From positions 3,534,001 to 3,598,000 of the forward strand of contig NZ_JBGFSP010000003.1 of assembly GCF_041227145.1 (NCBI RefSeq): 64,000 nucleotides of DNA. Direction: 5' to 3'. A model generated the notes under the pieces. It was not told where the DNA came from and searched no databases. It saw only the letters and a program-made list of their open reading frames with translations. Positions within the stretch are counted from its first letter, which is position 1; each line of letters begins with the position of its first letter. This document shows, one piece after another, positions 27,995 to 36,650 of this stretch. This stretch comes from Bacteroides sp. AN502(2024) (GTDB taxonomy: Bacteria; Bacteroidota; Bacteroidia; Bacteroidales; Bacteroidaceae). The position numbers and the translations under genes were made by a program.

Positions 27995-28753
27995 GTGAAA
28001 GTAAGAATCATAGGAAGTGGAACATCGACGGGAGTACCCCAAATCGGTTGTACATGTCCGGTTTGTACTTCTGCCGATCCAAAAGATAACCGGTTGCGTG
28101 CATCTGCTATTGTCGAGACAGAGGATGCACGGATTTTGATAGATTGTGGACCGGATTTCCGGACACAGGTATTGCATCTTCCTTTTGCGAAGATAGACGG
28201 AGTGCTCATTACACATGAACATTATGACCATGTAGGCGGGTTGGATGATTTACGTCCGTTTTGCCGGTTTGGCTCAGTGCCTATTTATGCGGAAAATTAT
28301 GTGGCGCAAGGCCTGCGTTTGCGTATGCCCTATTGTTTTGTCGACCATCGTTATCCGGGTGTCCCCGACATCCCTTTGCAGGAGATTGTGGCAGGACAGG
28401 CCTTTTCGGTTAACCACACGGAAGTGCTTCCTTTGCGCGTGATGCATGGCCGATTGCCGATTCTGGGGTATCGTATCGGGCAATTAGGTTATATCACTGA
28501 TATGCTGACCATGCCCGAAGAATCTTATGAACAATTGGCAGGAATAGATGTTTTAATAATGAATGCACTTCGGATTGCTTCGCATCCTACCCATCAGAAT
28601 TTGGAACAGGCATTGGCGGTAGCGCAGCGCATTCAGGCAAAGAAGACGTACTTTATACACATGAGTCATGATATGGGCTTGCACGCGGAGGTTGAAAAGA
28701 ACCTTCCGGAAAATATTCACTTGGCATTCGATGGATTAGACATCTATCTTTGA
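27995..28753 (+). CDS. PhnP-like metallo-beta-lactamase-fold hydrolase
   Basis: The 252-residue protein starts with GSGTSTGVPQIGCTCPVC, which carries the Cys-x-Cys-x2-Cys zinc motif of PhnP-type hydrolases, and has the metallo-beta-lactamase motif LITHEHYDHVGGLDDLR and a late FIHMSHDMG. Family members act on cyclic phosphodiesters or related small substrates. No phosphonate genes are near, so its substrate is unknown. The start is GTG at 27995: the conserved beta-strand KVRIIGSG follows immediately and no ATG fits. Confidence 0.85.
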   Translation: MKVRIIGSGTSTGVPQIGCTCPVCTSADPKDNRLRASAIVETEDARILIDCGPDFRTQVLHLPFAKIDGVLITHEHYDHVGGLDDLRPFCRFGSVPIYAENYVAQGLRLRMPYCFVDHRYPGVPDIPLQEIVAGQAFSVNHTEVLPLRVMHGRLPILGYRIGQLGYITDMLTMPEESYEQLAGIDVLIMNALRIASHPTHQNLEQALAVAQRIQAKKTYFIHMSHDMGLHAEVEKNLPENIHLAFDGLDIYL

Positions 28754-28779
28754 TTTTCGGTGAAATATTTAGCAAAAGT

Positions 28780-28810
28780 TTTGTTTCCTTTGTAGAAATT
28801 ATTATTTTTG
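28780..28810 (+). promoter_or_regulatory. Promoter of the 28834 gene
   Basis: A -33 TTTG (28780-28783) and -7 TATTTTTG (28803-28810) are separated by 19 bp, a textbook Bacteroides promoter. The leader would be very short. Confidence 0.65.
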
Positions 28811-28833
28811 CACTTGACCGATAAACAGCGAAT

Positions 28834-30411
28834 ATGATGAAACTTCGTACGATAGTAAAAATAGCGATTACGTCTTCTGTTGTACTTTTGTGCTCAGGTT
28901 TTGCATTGTACTCTTTTTTTAGGCTGTCGGCAGCCGAAGGGCAGAAAGATTTTAACCTTTATGAACTGGTTCCGCCCACCACTTCAGCGGTGTTTGTTAC
29001 TGATGACGTGAATGAATTTGTGGCAGGGGTCGATGGTCTGACCTGTAGTAAAAATCAGCAATATCTTTATGTGTCCAAACTATTTTCTTATCTGAAACAA
29101 AGTCTTTATACCCTTTCCGAAGATGCTCCCCATGGTTTGAGTCGGCAGATGAATCAGATGCTGATCAGTTTCCACAAACCGGATAACGAACGGAATCAAG
29201 TGCTATATTGCAGATTGGGGAACGGAGATAAGGAATTGGTAGCCGGATTTGTGCGCAAATATATATCTTCGCTTTATCCGCCGAAAACATTTGTTTACAA
29301 AGGAGAAGAGATTACCATTTATCCGATGTCGGATGGCGATTTTCTTGCCTGCTATCTGACAGCTGATTTTATGGTATTGAGTTTTCAGAAAAAGCTGATT
29401 GAAGACGTTATTGATGCATATAAAAGTGGAAAATCATTGGCAGATGATCCTGTCTTTACAGGAGTGCGTGCTCCGAAAAAAAGTGCAGCGACCGCCACAA
29501 TCTATACCCGTATGGAGGGGGTGATGGGGTGGACGGAATTTGACATGAAGATGAGAGATGATTTTATCTATTTCTCCGGTATCACTCACGATGCGGACAC
29601 TTGTTTTACATTTATGAATCAGCTTCGTCAGCAGCAATCAGTCCAAGGGTTTCCGGGCGAAGTGTTGCCCTCTACTGCTTTTTATTTTAGCAGGCAGGGG
29701 ATTGCGGACTGGGCGTCTCTGCTTTCTGATGGAAATGCGCAGGAGCAGAACGGGGATGTCCGTACGAGTGAAGTTCGGAATAGGGATAAGGAATTTTCCC
29801 GTTATCTGATGGAAAATGCCGGGCAGGATTTGGTAGCCTGTCTCTTTCAGCAGGGAGATACGTTGCAAGATGTAGCGGCAGTCTTGAGCTTGTCTGTGGC
29901 AGATGTGGCGGAGGCTGAAAGAATGCTTCGTGTCCTTGTTGATACTGCTCCGGCAGATGGAGGAAGAAAAACTCCTCGTATAACTTTTTGTTATACTGTA
30001 GATAAGGCATACCTTGTCTATCGGTTGCCTCAAACAACTTTGTTTAAACAACTGAGCGGTTTCGTAGAACCGACTTTGGATATGTATGCGGCATTTTATG
30101 GCGGACGCTTGTTGCTTGCTCCGGATGAGAGCAGCCTATCGCATTATATTCGCCAATTGGATAAAGGTGAAGTGCTCAATGGGGCGATAGCTTATCAGAC
30201 AGGCATGGATCACTTGTCTGATTCGTATCATTTTATGTTGATGGCAGATTTCGATCACGTGTTTCGGCTATCGGAAAATTATATCCGTTTCATACCGGAT
30301 TTCTTTCTTCGCAATGCCGGCTTCTTCCGCAATTTTACACTCTTTGTCCAGTTTGCCTGTATGGACGGAGTAGTATATTCCAATATTATTTTGAAATATA
30401 AATCAGAATAG
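28834..30411 (+). CDS. Membrane-anchored protein of unknown function (DUF3352-like)
   Basis: The 525-residue protein has one N-terminal membrane helix (IVKIAITSSVVLLCSGFALY) and a long soluble region, presumably periplasmic, that opens with YELVPPTTSAVFVTDDVNEF. This opening, repeated later in similar strand patterns, resembles DUF3352-type proteins. No catalytic motif is recognisable. It has its own promoter and is followed by a bidirectional terminator. I cannot assign a role. Confidence 0.6.
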   Translation: MMKLRTIVKIAITSSVVLLCSGFALYSFFRLSAAEGQKDFNLYELVPPTTSAVFVTDDVNEFVAGVDGLTCSKNQQYLYVSKLFSYLKQSLYTLSEDAPHGLSRQMNQMLISFHKPDNERNQVLYCRLGNGDKELVAGFVRKYISSLYPPKTFVYKGEEITIYPMSDGDFLACYLTADFMVLSFQKKLIEDVIDAYKSGKSLADDPVFTGVRAPKKSAATATIYTRMEGVMGWTEFDMKMRDDFIYFSGITHDADTCFTFMNQLRQQQSVQGFPGEVLPSTAFYFSRQGIADWASLLSDGNAQEQNGDVRTSEVRNRDKEFSRYLMENAGQDLVACLFQQGDTLQDVAAVLSLSVADVAEAERMLRVLVDTAPADGGRKTPRITFCYTVDKAYLVYRLPQTTLFKQLSGFVEPTLDMYAAFYGGRLLLAPDESSLSHYIRQLDKGEVLNGAIAYQTGMDHLSDSYHFMLMADFDHVFRLSENYIRFIPDFFLRNAGFFRNFTLFVQFACMDGVVYSNIILKYKSE

Positions 30412-30447
30412 AAATGACGGTTTATATACAATTGTCCATCATAAAAA

Positions 30448-30485
30448 ACTCCCGATAGGATTAAATCCCGTCGGGAGTCTTTTAT
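30448..30485. terminator. Bidirectional terminator
   Basis: ACTCCCGA (30448-30455) and TCGGGAGT (30471-30478) form the stem, which can extend inward with mismatches. A run of A precedes it and CTTTT follows. It serves the converging genes at 28834-30411 and 30515-30889. Confidence 0.8.
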
Positions 30486-30514
30486 GTTGATACGTCGGAT
30501 GAATGACTTTCAGT

Positions 30515-30889
30515 TTAGAATGGCAGATCGTCTTTGGCGTCACCTGAAATAAATTCAGGCATAGGCGATGGAGCCGGAGGAGGAACGGGAGAACCTGAAA
30601 CCATTGGATCACCTGCGCTGACGCGCTCTATTTTCCATGCGCGGATACTGTTGAACCAACGGTCATTCCATTGACGGGCGTCAACGTCGAATGATACGGT
30701 CAGTTCTTCACCCATCTGAATGTTGAATTGCTCGATTTTGTCTGTACCAAATACGTCGAAACACATTTTGCGCGGATATTGATCATGGTTTTCAATAACG
30801 TACTCTTGTGCTTTCCACTCGTTGCCGCTAGTCTTTGAAACTCCGCCTCTCGGGGGGAGGATAGCGATGATTTTTCCTGTAAATTCCAT
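30515..30889 (-). CDS. DUF3127 protein with SSB-like C-terminal tip
   Basis: The 124-residue protein is an OB-fold-like DUF3127 member (MEFTGKIIAILPPRGGVSKT, VFGTDKIEQFNIQMGEELTV, FNSIRAWKIERV). A proline-rich linker (SGSPVPPPAPSPMPEF) leads to a terminal DAKDDLPF. The domain order, OB fold, disordered linker, acidic tip ending Pro-Phe, is that of single-stranded DNA-binding proteins. It is transcribed divergently from dnaN, and repair genes lie nearby. A role in DNA replication or repair is inferred, not shown. Confidence 0.75.
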   Translation of the reverse strand: MEFTGKIIAILPPRGGVSKTSGNEWKAQEYVIENHDQYPRKMCFDVFGTDKIEQFNIQMGEELTVSFDVDARQWNDRWFNSIRAWKIERVSAGDPMVSGSPVPPPAPSPMPEFISGDAKDDLPF

Positions 30890-30972
30890 TGCAATAATTT
30901 TAAATTCTGCGGCGAAGTTACAATTTTTTAGTCATATCCTTCACACAATGCTTGTTTTTTTCTTTTCTTTTA

Positions 30973-31004
30973 TTGGGCAGCCCAAATCTTTTTTCGTAAC
31001 TTTG
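30973..31004 (+). promoter_or_regulatory. Promoter of dnaN
   Basis: A -33 TTG (30973-30975) and -7 TAACTTTG (30997-31004, perfect) with 21-bp spacing lie 39 bp before the dnaN ATG. Confidence 0.6.
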
Positions 31005-31042
31005 TGCGATAGAACATTTAAAACTTAAATACACAAAAATAT

Positions 31043-32167
31043 ATGAAATTTATCGTTTCAAGTACTGCTCTTTCCAGCCATTTACAGGCCATCAGCCGTG
31101 TGATTAATTCCAAAAATGCGCTGCCAATTCTCGATTGTTTCCTCTTCGAATTGGAAGACGGAACATTGTCCGTGACTGTATCCGACAGTGAAACAACGAT
31201 GGCAACTACCGTAGAAGTAAATGAAAGCGATGCGAACGGGCGTTTTGCCGTAGTAGCGAAAACATTGCTTGATGCACTGAAAGAAATCCCGGAACAACCA
31301 CTCACATTTGAAATCAATCCGAGTAATTATGAAATAACAGTGCAGTACCAGAACGGAAAATACAGCCTGATGGGGCAGAATGCGGATGAATTTCCTCAAT
31401 CAGCCACCCTGGGTGATAATGCAGTCCGTGTAGAGATGGAAGCAAGTGTACTTCTGGGAGGTATCAACCGTTCGGTGTTTGCTACTGCCGATGACGAACT
31501 TCGTCCGGTGATGAACGGTATTTATTTCGATATTACTACAGAAGATATTACAATGGTTGCTTCAGACGGTCATAAACTGGTGCGTTGCAAGACATTGGCA
31601 GCTAAAGGTAGCGAGCGTGCAGCTTTCATCCTCCCGAAGAAACCGGCTACGTTGCTTAAAAATCTTTTGCCGAAAGAACAGGGCACTGTGACGATCGAAT
31701 TTGATGAACGCAACGCTGTATTCATGCTTGAAAGTTACCGGATGGTTTGCCGCTTGATTGAAGGACGTTACCCGAACTATAACTCGGTAATTCCACAAAA
31801 TAATCCGCACAAAGTGACTGTAGACCGCCAACAGTTGGTAGGAGCTTTGCGCCGTGTGTCTATCTTTTCGTCGCAAGCAAGCAGTTTGATTAAACTCCGT
31901 ATGCAGGAAAACCAAATTGTGATTTCCGCACAAGATATTGATTTCTCAACTTCTGCCGAAGAGACACTAGTTTGCCAGTATGCAGGTGCGGCAATGAGCA
32001 TCGGTTTCAAATCGACTTTCCTTATTGACATCCTGAACAATATTTCAGCAGACGAGGTAGTCATTGAGTTGGCAGATCCTTCACGTGCCGGAGTGATTAT
32101 CCCGGTAGAACAGGAAGAAAACGAAGACTTGCTGATGTTGCTGATGCCGATGATGCTAAATGATTAA
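31043..32167 (+). CDS. dnaN: DNA polymerase III beta subunit (sliding clamp)
   Basis: The 374-residue protein shows the three-domain clamp pattern: MKFIVSSTALSSHLQAISRVI, the second-domain segment ATADDELRPVMNGIYFDI...VASDGHKLVR, and a third domain ending in EENEDLLMLLMPMMLND, the clamp C-terminus. It encircles DNA and tethers polymerase III. It is not next to dnaA here, and heads a plus-strand series with an exonuclease, coaBC, recN and rlmB. Confidence 0.97.
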   Translation: MKFIVSSTALSSHLQAISRVINSKNALPILDCFLFELEDGTLSVTVSDSETTMATTVEVNESDANGRFAVVAKTLLDALKEIPEQPLTFEINPSNYEITVQYQNGKYSLMGQNADEFPQSATLGDNAVRVEMEASVLLGGINRSVFATADDELRPVMNGIYFDITTEDITMVASDGHKLVRCKTLAAKGSERAAFILPKKPATLLKNLLPKEQGTVTIEFDERNAVFMLESYRMVCRLIEGRYPNYNSVIPQNNPHKVTVDRQQLVGALRRVSIFSSQASSLIKLRMQENQIVISAQDIDFSTSAEETLVCQYAGAAMSIGFKSTFLIDILNNISADEVVIELADPSRAGVIIPVEQEENEDLLMLLMPMMLND

Positions 32168-32196
32168 TCTGTGTTGACTCCATAAAATAATTAGAA

Positions 32197-32976
32197 ATGA
32201 AATTAAACCTGAAAAATCCCCTTGTTTTTTTTGATTTAGAAACAACCGGAACCAATATCAACACAGACCGAATTGTTGAAATCTGCTATCTGAAAGTATA
32301 TCCAAATGGAAATGAAGAAGCAAAGACATTACGTATCAATCCTGAAATGCATATCCCGGAAGCATCTTCTGCTATACATGGCATTTATGATGCCGACGTA
32401 GCCGATTGCCCTACTTTCAAAGAAGTGGCTAAAAAAATAGCCAGGGATATTGAAGGTTGCGACTTGGCAGGATTTAATTCCAATCGTTTTGATATACCGG
32501 TCCTTGCCGAAGAGTTCCTTCGCGCCGGAGTGGACATTGACATGACGAAACGCAAATTTGTAGACGTACAGGTGATCTTCCATAAGATGGAACAACGCAC
32601 CCTGTCTGCTGCCTATAAATTCTATTGCGATAAGAATCTGGAAGATGCACACACTGCCGAAGCAGATACACGGGCCACTTACGAAGTGCTGAAAGCACAG
32701 CTTGATCGTTACTCTGATCTTCAGAATGATATTGCGTTTCTGGCAGATTATTCAAGTTTCAGCAAGAACGTAGATTTTGCCGGGCGCATGGTATACGATG
32801 ATCATGGAGTGGAAATATTCAATTTCGGAAAATATAAGGGAATGTCCGTAGTTGAGGTTTTGAAGAAAGATCCAGGATATTACAGTTGGATTTTGAATAG
32901 CGATTTCACGCTGAACACTAAGGCGGCATTGACAAAAATCCGTTTGCGTGAAATGAGTAATTTGATTACAAAATAA
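32197..32976 (+). CDS. DnaQ-like 3'-5' exonuclease with extra C-terminal domain
   Basis: The 259-residue protein has DEDDh motifs VFFDLETTGTN (Exo I), LAGFNSNRFDIPVL (Exo II) and DAHTAEADTRATYEV (Exo III). After about residue 185 comes a short extra domain with FNFGKYKGMSVVEVLKKDPGYYSWILN, a module often joined to DnaQ-like exonucleases in Bacteroidetes. Its place directly after the clamp gene suggests a proofreading or repair role. Its stop overlaps the coaBC ATG by one base (TAATG). Confidence 0.9.
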   Translation: MKLNLKNPLVFFDLETTGTNINTDRIVEICYLKVYPNGNEEAKTLRINPEMHIPEASSAIHGIYDADVADCPTFKEVAKKIARDIEGCDLAGFNSNRFDIPVLAEEFLRAGVDIDMTKRKFVDVQVIFHKMEQRTLSAAYKFYCDKNLEDAHTAEADTRATYEVLKAQLDRYSDLQNDIAFLADYSSFSKNVDFAGRMVYDDHGVEIFNFGKYKGMSVVEVLKKDPGYYSWILNSDFTLNTKAALTKIRLREMSNLITK

Positions 32977-34184
32977 TGCTGAAAGGGAAAAAAATAGTTC
33001 TTGGGATTACCGGCAGTATTGCCGCGTACAAGGCGTGCTATATCATTCGTGGACTGATAAAACAGGGAGCGGAAGTGCAAGTTGTAATTACTCCGGCGGG
33101 GAAAGAATTTATTACTCCCATCACTCTTTCGGCTTTGACCAGTAAACCTGTTATCAGTGAGTTTTTTGCCCAGCGTGACGGAACGTGGAACAGTCACGTC
33201 GATCTCGGGCTGTGGGCGGACGCTGTATTGATTGCACCTGCCACTGCCTCTACTATCGGCAAAATGGCGAATGGAATAGCTGACAATATGCTGATAACAA
33301 CTTATCTTTCCGCAAAAGCTCCCGTGTTTGTTGCTCCGGCAATGGATCTCGATATGTTTGCTCACCCTGTTACCCGGAAAAATCTGGATATATTGCGTTC
33401 CTATGGGAATCACATTATCGAGCCGGGAACAGGAGAACTGGCCAGCCACTTGGTAGGGAAGGGACGTATGGAAGAGCCGGAAAATATCATCCGGGTATTG
33501 GACGAATTCTTTGCCTCGGGTGACGAATTATCCGGAAAGAAAGTGATGATTACAGCCGGACCGACCTACGAAAAGATTGACCCGGTGCGTTTCATTGGCA
33601 ATTATTCTTCCGGAAAGATGGGATTCGCGTTGGCAGAAGAATGTGCTCGTCGCGGAGCACAGGTGACATTGATAACAGGGCCTGTGCAGCTCCAAACGAA
33701 ACATTCTCGTATCCGGCGTGTAGATGTGGAATCGGCAGAAGAGATGTATGCGGCTTCACAGGTATATTTCCCGGATGCTGATGCTGGTATTCTTTGTGCA
33801 GCAGTAGCCGACTATCGTCCGGAAACTGTGGCCGACAATAAGATTAAGCGGGAGAAAGAAGGGGAACTGACCCTTCATCTTCAGGCAACACAAGACATTG
33901 CTGCCAGTTTAGGAGCAATGAAAGGGGAAAATCAGTTATTGGTTGGCTTTGCCCTCGAAACCAATAATGAGCAGCGGAATGCCGAAGAGAAGCTTGAACG
34001 TAAAAACTTCGACTTTATCGTGCTCAACTCATTGAAAGATGCTGGAGCCGGGTTTCGCCATGATACCAATAAAATAAGCATCATCGACAGGAAAGGCCGT
34101 ACAGATTATCCTTTGAAGCCGAAAGCGGAAGTAGCCCAAGACATCATCGACCGTCTGGTGGCCATTCTGTCTTCAGGTTTTTAA
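32976..34184 (+). CDS. coaBC: Phosphopantothenoylcysteine synthetase/decarboxylase
   Basis: The 402-residue bifunctional flavoprotein has an N-terminal decarboxylase half (VLGITGSIAAYKACYIIRGL, the HVDLG motif in NSHVDLGLWADA, and VAPAMDLDMFAHP) and a C-terminal CTP-dependent synthetase half (MITAGPTYEKIDPVRFIGNYSS, NKIKR). It makes 4'-phosphopantetheine on the way to coenzyme A. It is translationally coupled to the upstream exonuclease gene. Confidence 0.96.
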   Translation: MLKGKKIVLGITGSIAAYKACYIIRGLIKQGAEVQVVITPAGKEFITPITLSALTSKPVISEFFAQRDGTWNSHVDLGLWADAVLIAPATASTIGKMANGIADNMLITTYLSAKAPVFVAPAMDLDMFAHPVTRKNLDILRSYGNHIIEPGTGELASHLVGKGRMEEPENIIRVLDEFFASGDELSGKKVMITAGPTYEKIDPVRFIGNYSSGKMGFALAEECARRGAQVTLITGPVQLQTKHSRIRRVDVESAEEMYAASQVYFPDADAGILCAAVADYRPETVADNKIKREKEGELTLHLQATQDIAASLGAMKGENQLLVGFALETNNEQRNAEEKLERKNFDFIVLNSLKDAGAGFRHDTNKISIIDRKGRTDYPLKPKAEVAQDIIDRLVAILSSGF

Positions 34185-34216
34185 TTATTACTCTTTAATT
34201 TTTAATTAAATAGAAG

Positions 34217-35878
34217 GTGTTACGTTCACTATACATTCAAAATTACGCATTGATAGAAAAACTGGATATCAGTTTTGAAACAGGCTTTTCCGTTATAACA
34301 GGTGAAACGGGAGCCGGAAAATCAATTATTTTGGGAGCTATCGGACTCCTGTTAGGACAGCGTGCCGATGTGAAAGCGATTCGCCGCGGAGCTTCCAAAT
34401 GTATCATAGAGGCACGTTTCGATATATCTGCCTACGGAATGCGTCCGTTTTTCGAAGAAAACGAACTGGAATATGATGAAGAGTGTATTTTGCGTCGTGA
34501 GGTACAAGCTTCCGGTAAGAGCAGGGCATTCATCAACGATACTCCTGCTTCGCTGGCACAAGTGAAAGAGCTGGGCGAACAGCTGATAGATGTACATTCA
34601 CAACATCAGAATTTATTGCTCAATAAAGAAGGATTCCAGTTGAATGTACTGGATATTCTGGCGCATAATGATGCAGCATTGGAGAAATACCATCAGTATT
34701 ATGAGGAATGGAAACAGACAGACCGCGAACTGGCTGAATTAGTGTCACTGGCAGAGAAAAGCCGCTCCGATGAAGATTATATCCGCTTCCAACTCGAACA
34801 GCTCGAAGAAGCCTGTTTGGTGGAAGGTGAACAGGAAGAACTGGAACGGGAAGCTGAAACATTAACTCATGCGGAAGAAATTAAAGCCGGACTTTACCGG
34901 GTGGAACAGTCGTTTGCTTCCGATGAAGGCGGATTGCTTTCTTACCTGAAAGATAGCCTGAATACGCTGAATAATCTGCAAAAGGTATATCAGCCGGCCA
35001 AGGAGCTTACCGAACGTATGGAGAGTGCTTATATCGAATTGAAAGATATCTCGCACGAGGTCTCTTCGCAAAGTGAATCCGTTGAATTCAATCCGGTCCG
35101 TCTGGACGAAGTGAACGAACGTTTGAATCTGATTTATTCCTTACAGCAGAAACATCGGGTACAGACTCTTGGCGAATTGATAACGCTAACGGATGAATAC
35201 CGCGGTAAATTGTCGGATATCACCTCCTATGATGAGCGTATCACCGAACTGACCGTTCGTAAAGAGGAACAATATAAACAGGTGAAACAGCAGGCGGAAG
35301 TGTTGACTAAAGCCCGTGCGAAAGCTGCGCGTGAAGTAGAGAAACAACTGGCTGCCCGCTTGATTCCATTAGGAATGCCGAATGTTCGTTTCCAGATAGA
35401 AATGGGACTGAAGAAAGAGCCGGGATTGCAAGGAGAAGATACAGTCAATTTTCTGTTTTCCGCCAATAAGAACGGTACCCTACAGAATATCTCTTCCGTA
35501 GCTTCGGGGGGTGAAATCGCTCGTGTCATGCTTTCTATCAAGGTTATGATTGCCGGAGCCGTCAAATTGCCGACCATTATATTTGATGAAATAGATACCG
35601 GAGTCTCCGGTGAAATAGCCGACCGCATGGCTGACATGATGCAGGAGATGGGCGATCGAAACCGCCAGGTCATCAGTATCACACACCTACCGCAGATTGC
35701 TGCCCGTGGGCGTGCTCATTATAAGGTATATAAGAAAGATAGCGATACGGAAACCAATAGTCATATCCGCCATCTCACAAGCGAAGAACGGGTAGAGGAA
35801 ATTGCTCATATGCTTAGCGGTGCTACTCTGACCGAGGCTGCTCTTAGCAATGCCAGATCCTTGCTTGCACGCAATTGA
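34217..35878 (+). CDS. recN: DNA repair protein RecN
   Basis: The 553-residue SMC-like ATPase has Walker A GETGAGKS (residues 29-36), a central coiled coil rich in Glu, Lys and Gln (about 150-350), the signature SVASGGEIARVMLSIK and Walker B IIFDEIDTGVSG. RecN helps repair double-strand breaks by holding DNA ends. The start is GTG at 34217, chosen because LRSLYIQNYALIEKLD, the conserved opening, follows at once. It lies 32 bp after coaBC. Confidence 0.95.
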   Translation: MLRSLYIQNYALIEKLDISFETGFSVITGETGAGKSIILGAIGLLLGQRADVKAIRRGASKCIIEARFDISAYGMRPFFEENELEYDEECILRREVQASGKSRAFINDTPASLAQVKELGEQLIDVHSQHQNLLLNKEGFQLNVLDILAHNDAALEKYHQYYEEWKQTDRELAELVSLAEKSRSDEDYIRFQLEQLEEACLVEGEQEELEREAETLTHAEEIKAGLYRVEQSFASDEGGLLSYLKDSLNTLNNLQKVYQPAKELTERMESAYIELKDISHEVSSQSESVEFNPVRLDEVNERLNLIYSLQQKHRVQTLGELITLTDEYRGKLSDITSYDERITELTVRKEEQYKQVKQQAEVLTKARAKAAREVEKQLAARLIPLGMPNVRFQIEMGLKKEPGLQGEDTVNFLFSANKNGTLQNISSVASGGEIARVMLSIKVMIAGAVKLPTIIFDEIDTGVSGEIADRMADMMQEMGDRNRQVISITHLPQIAARGRAHYKVYKKDSDTETNSHIRHLTSEERVEEIAHMLSGATLTEAALSNARSLLARN

Positions 35879-35905
35879 TAAATAGTATAATAGTAAATCA
35901 ACCAG

Positions 35906-36649
35906 ATGTTAGATAAAAGTGAAATGATTTTCGGTGTTCGTGCCGTGATAGAAGCCCTTCAGGCTGGGAAAGAGATAGATAAGATCCTCGTGAAGAAAGA
36001 TATTCAAAGTGATCTTTCCAAGGAGCTTTTTGCAGCTTTGAAAGGTACGCGGATACCTGTTCAGCGTGTTCCGGTAGAGCGTATCAACCGTATTACCCGG
36101 AAAAATCATCAGGGAGTGATTGCTTTCATTTCTTCTGTGACTTATCAGAAAGTGGAAGATCTTGTTCCTTTCTTGTTTGAGCAAGGAAAAAATCCGTTTT
36201 TTGTTATGCTGGACGGAGTGACTGACGTGCGCAATTTCGGAGCGATTGCCCGTACCTGTGAATGTGCAGCTGTCGATGCAGTGATTATTCCTGTCCGGGG
36301 TAGTGCGTCGGTCAATGCTGATGCCGTGAAAACATCGGCAGGAGCGTTACACACTCTGCCTGTATGCCGTGAACAGAATCTTCGTTCGACTTTGCAATAT
36401 CTGAAAGACAGCGGTTTCCGCATTGTGGCTGCTACTGAAAAAGGAGATTATGACTATATCAAAGCCGATTATACAAGTCCCCTCTGTATCATAATGGGAG
36501 CGGAAGATACGGGAGTTTCGTATGATAACCTCGCACTCTGTGATGAATGGGTAAAAATTCCGATGCTGGGTACCATCGAATCCCTGAATGTTTCTGTAGC
36601 TGCCGGTATCTTGATTTACGAAGCTGTGAAACAAAGAAACAATAACTGA
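35906..36649 (+). CDS. rlmB: 23S rRNA 2'-O-methyltransferase, RlmB type (TrmH family)
   Basis: The 247-residue SpoU/TrmH-family enzyme has an N-terminal substrate-binding domain (MIFGVRAVIEALQAGKEIDK) and a C-terminal knotted SAM domain with the three motifs: DVRNFGAIARTCE, IMGAEDTGVSYDNL and IPMLGTIESLNVSVAAGIL. Family members such as RlmB methylate G2251 of 23S rRNA. It lies 27 bp after recN, and the next gene starts immediately after its stop. Confidence 0.9.
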   Translation: MLDKSEMIFGVRAVIEALQAGKEIDKILVKKDIQSDLSKELFAALKGTRIPVQRVPVERINRITRKNHQGVIAFISSVTYQKVEDLVPFLFEQGKNPFFVMLDGVTDVRNFGAIARTCECAAVDAVIIPVRGSASVNADAVKTSAGALHTLPVCREQNLRSTLQYLKDSGFRIVAATEKGDYDYIKADYTSPLCIIMGAEDTGVSYDNLALCDEWVKIPMLGTIESLNVSVAAGILIYEAVKQRNNN

Positions 36650-36650
36650 T

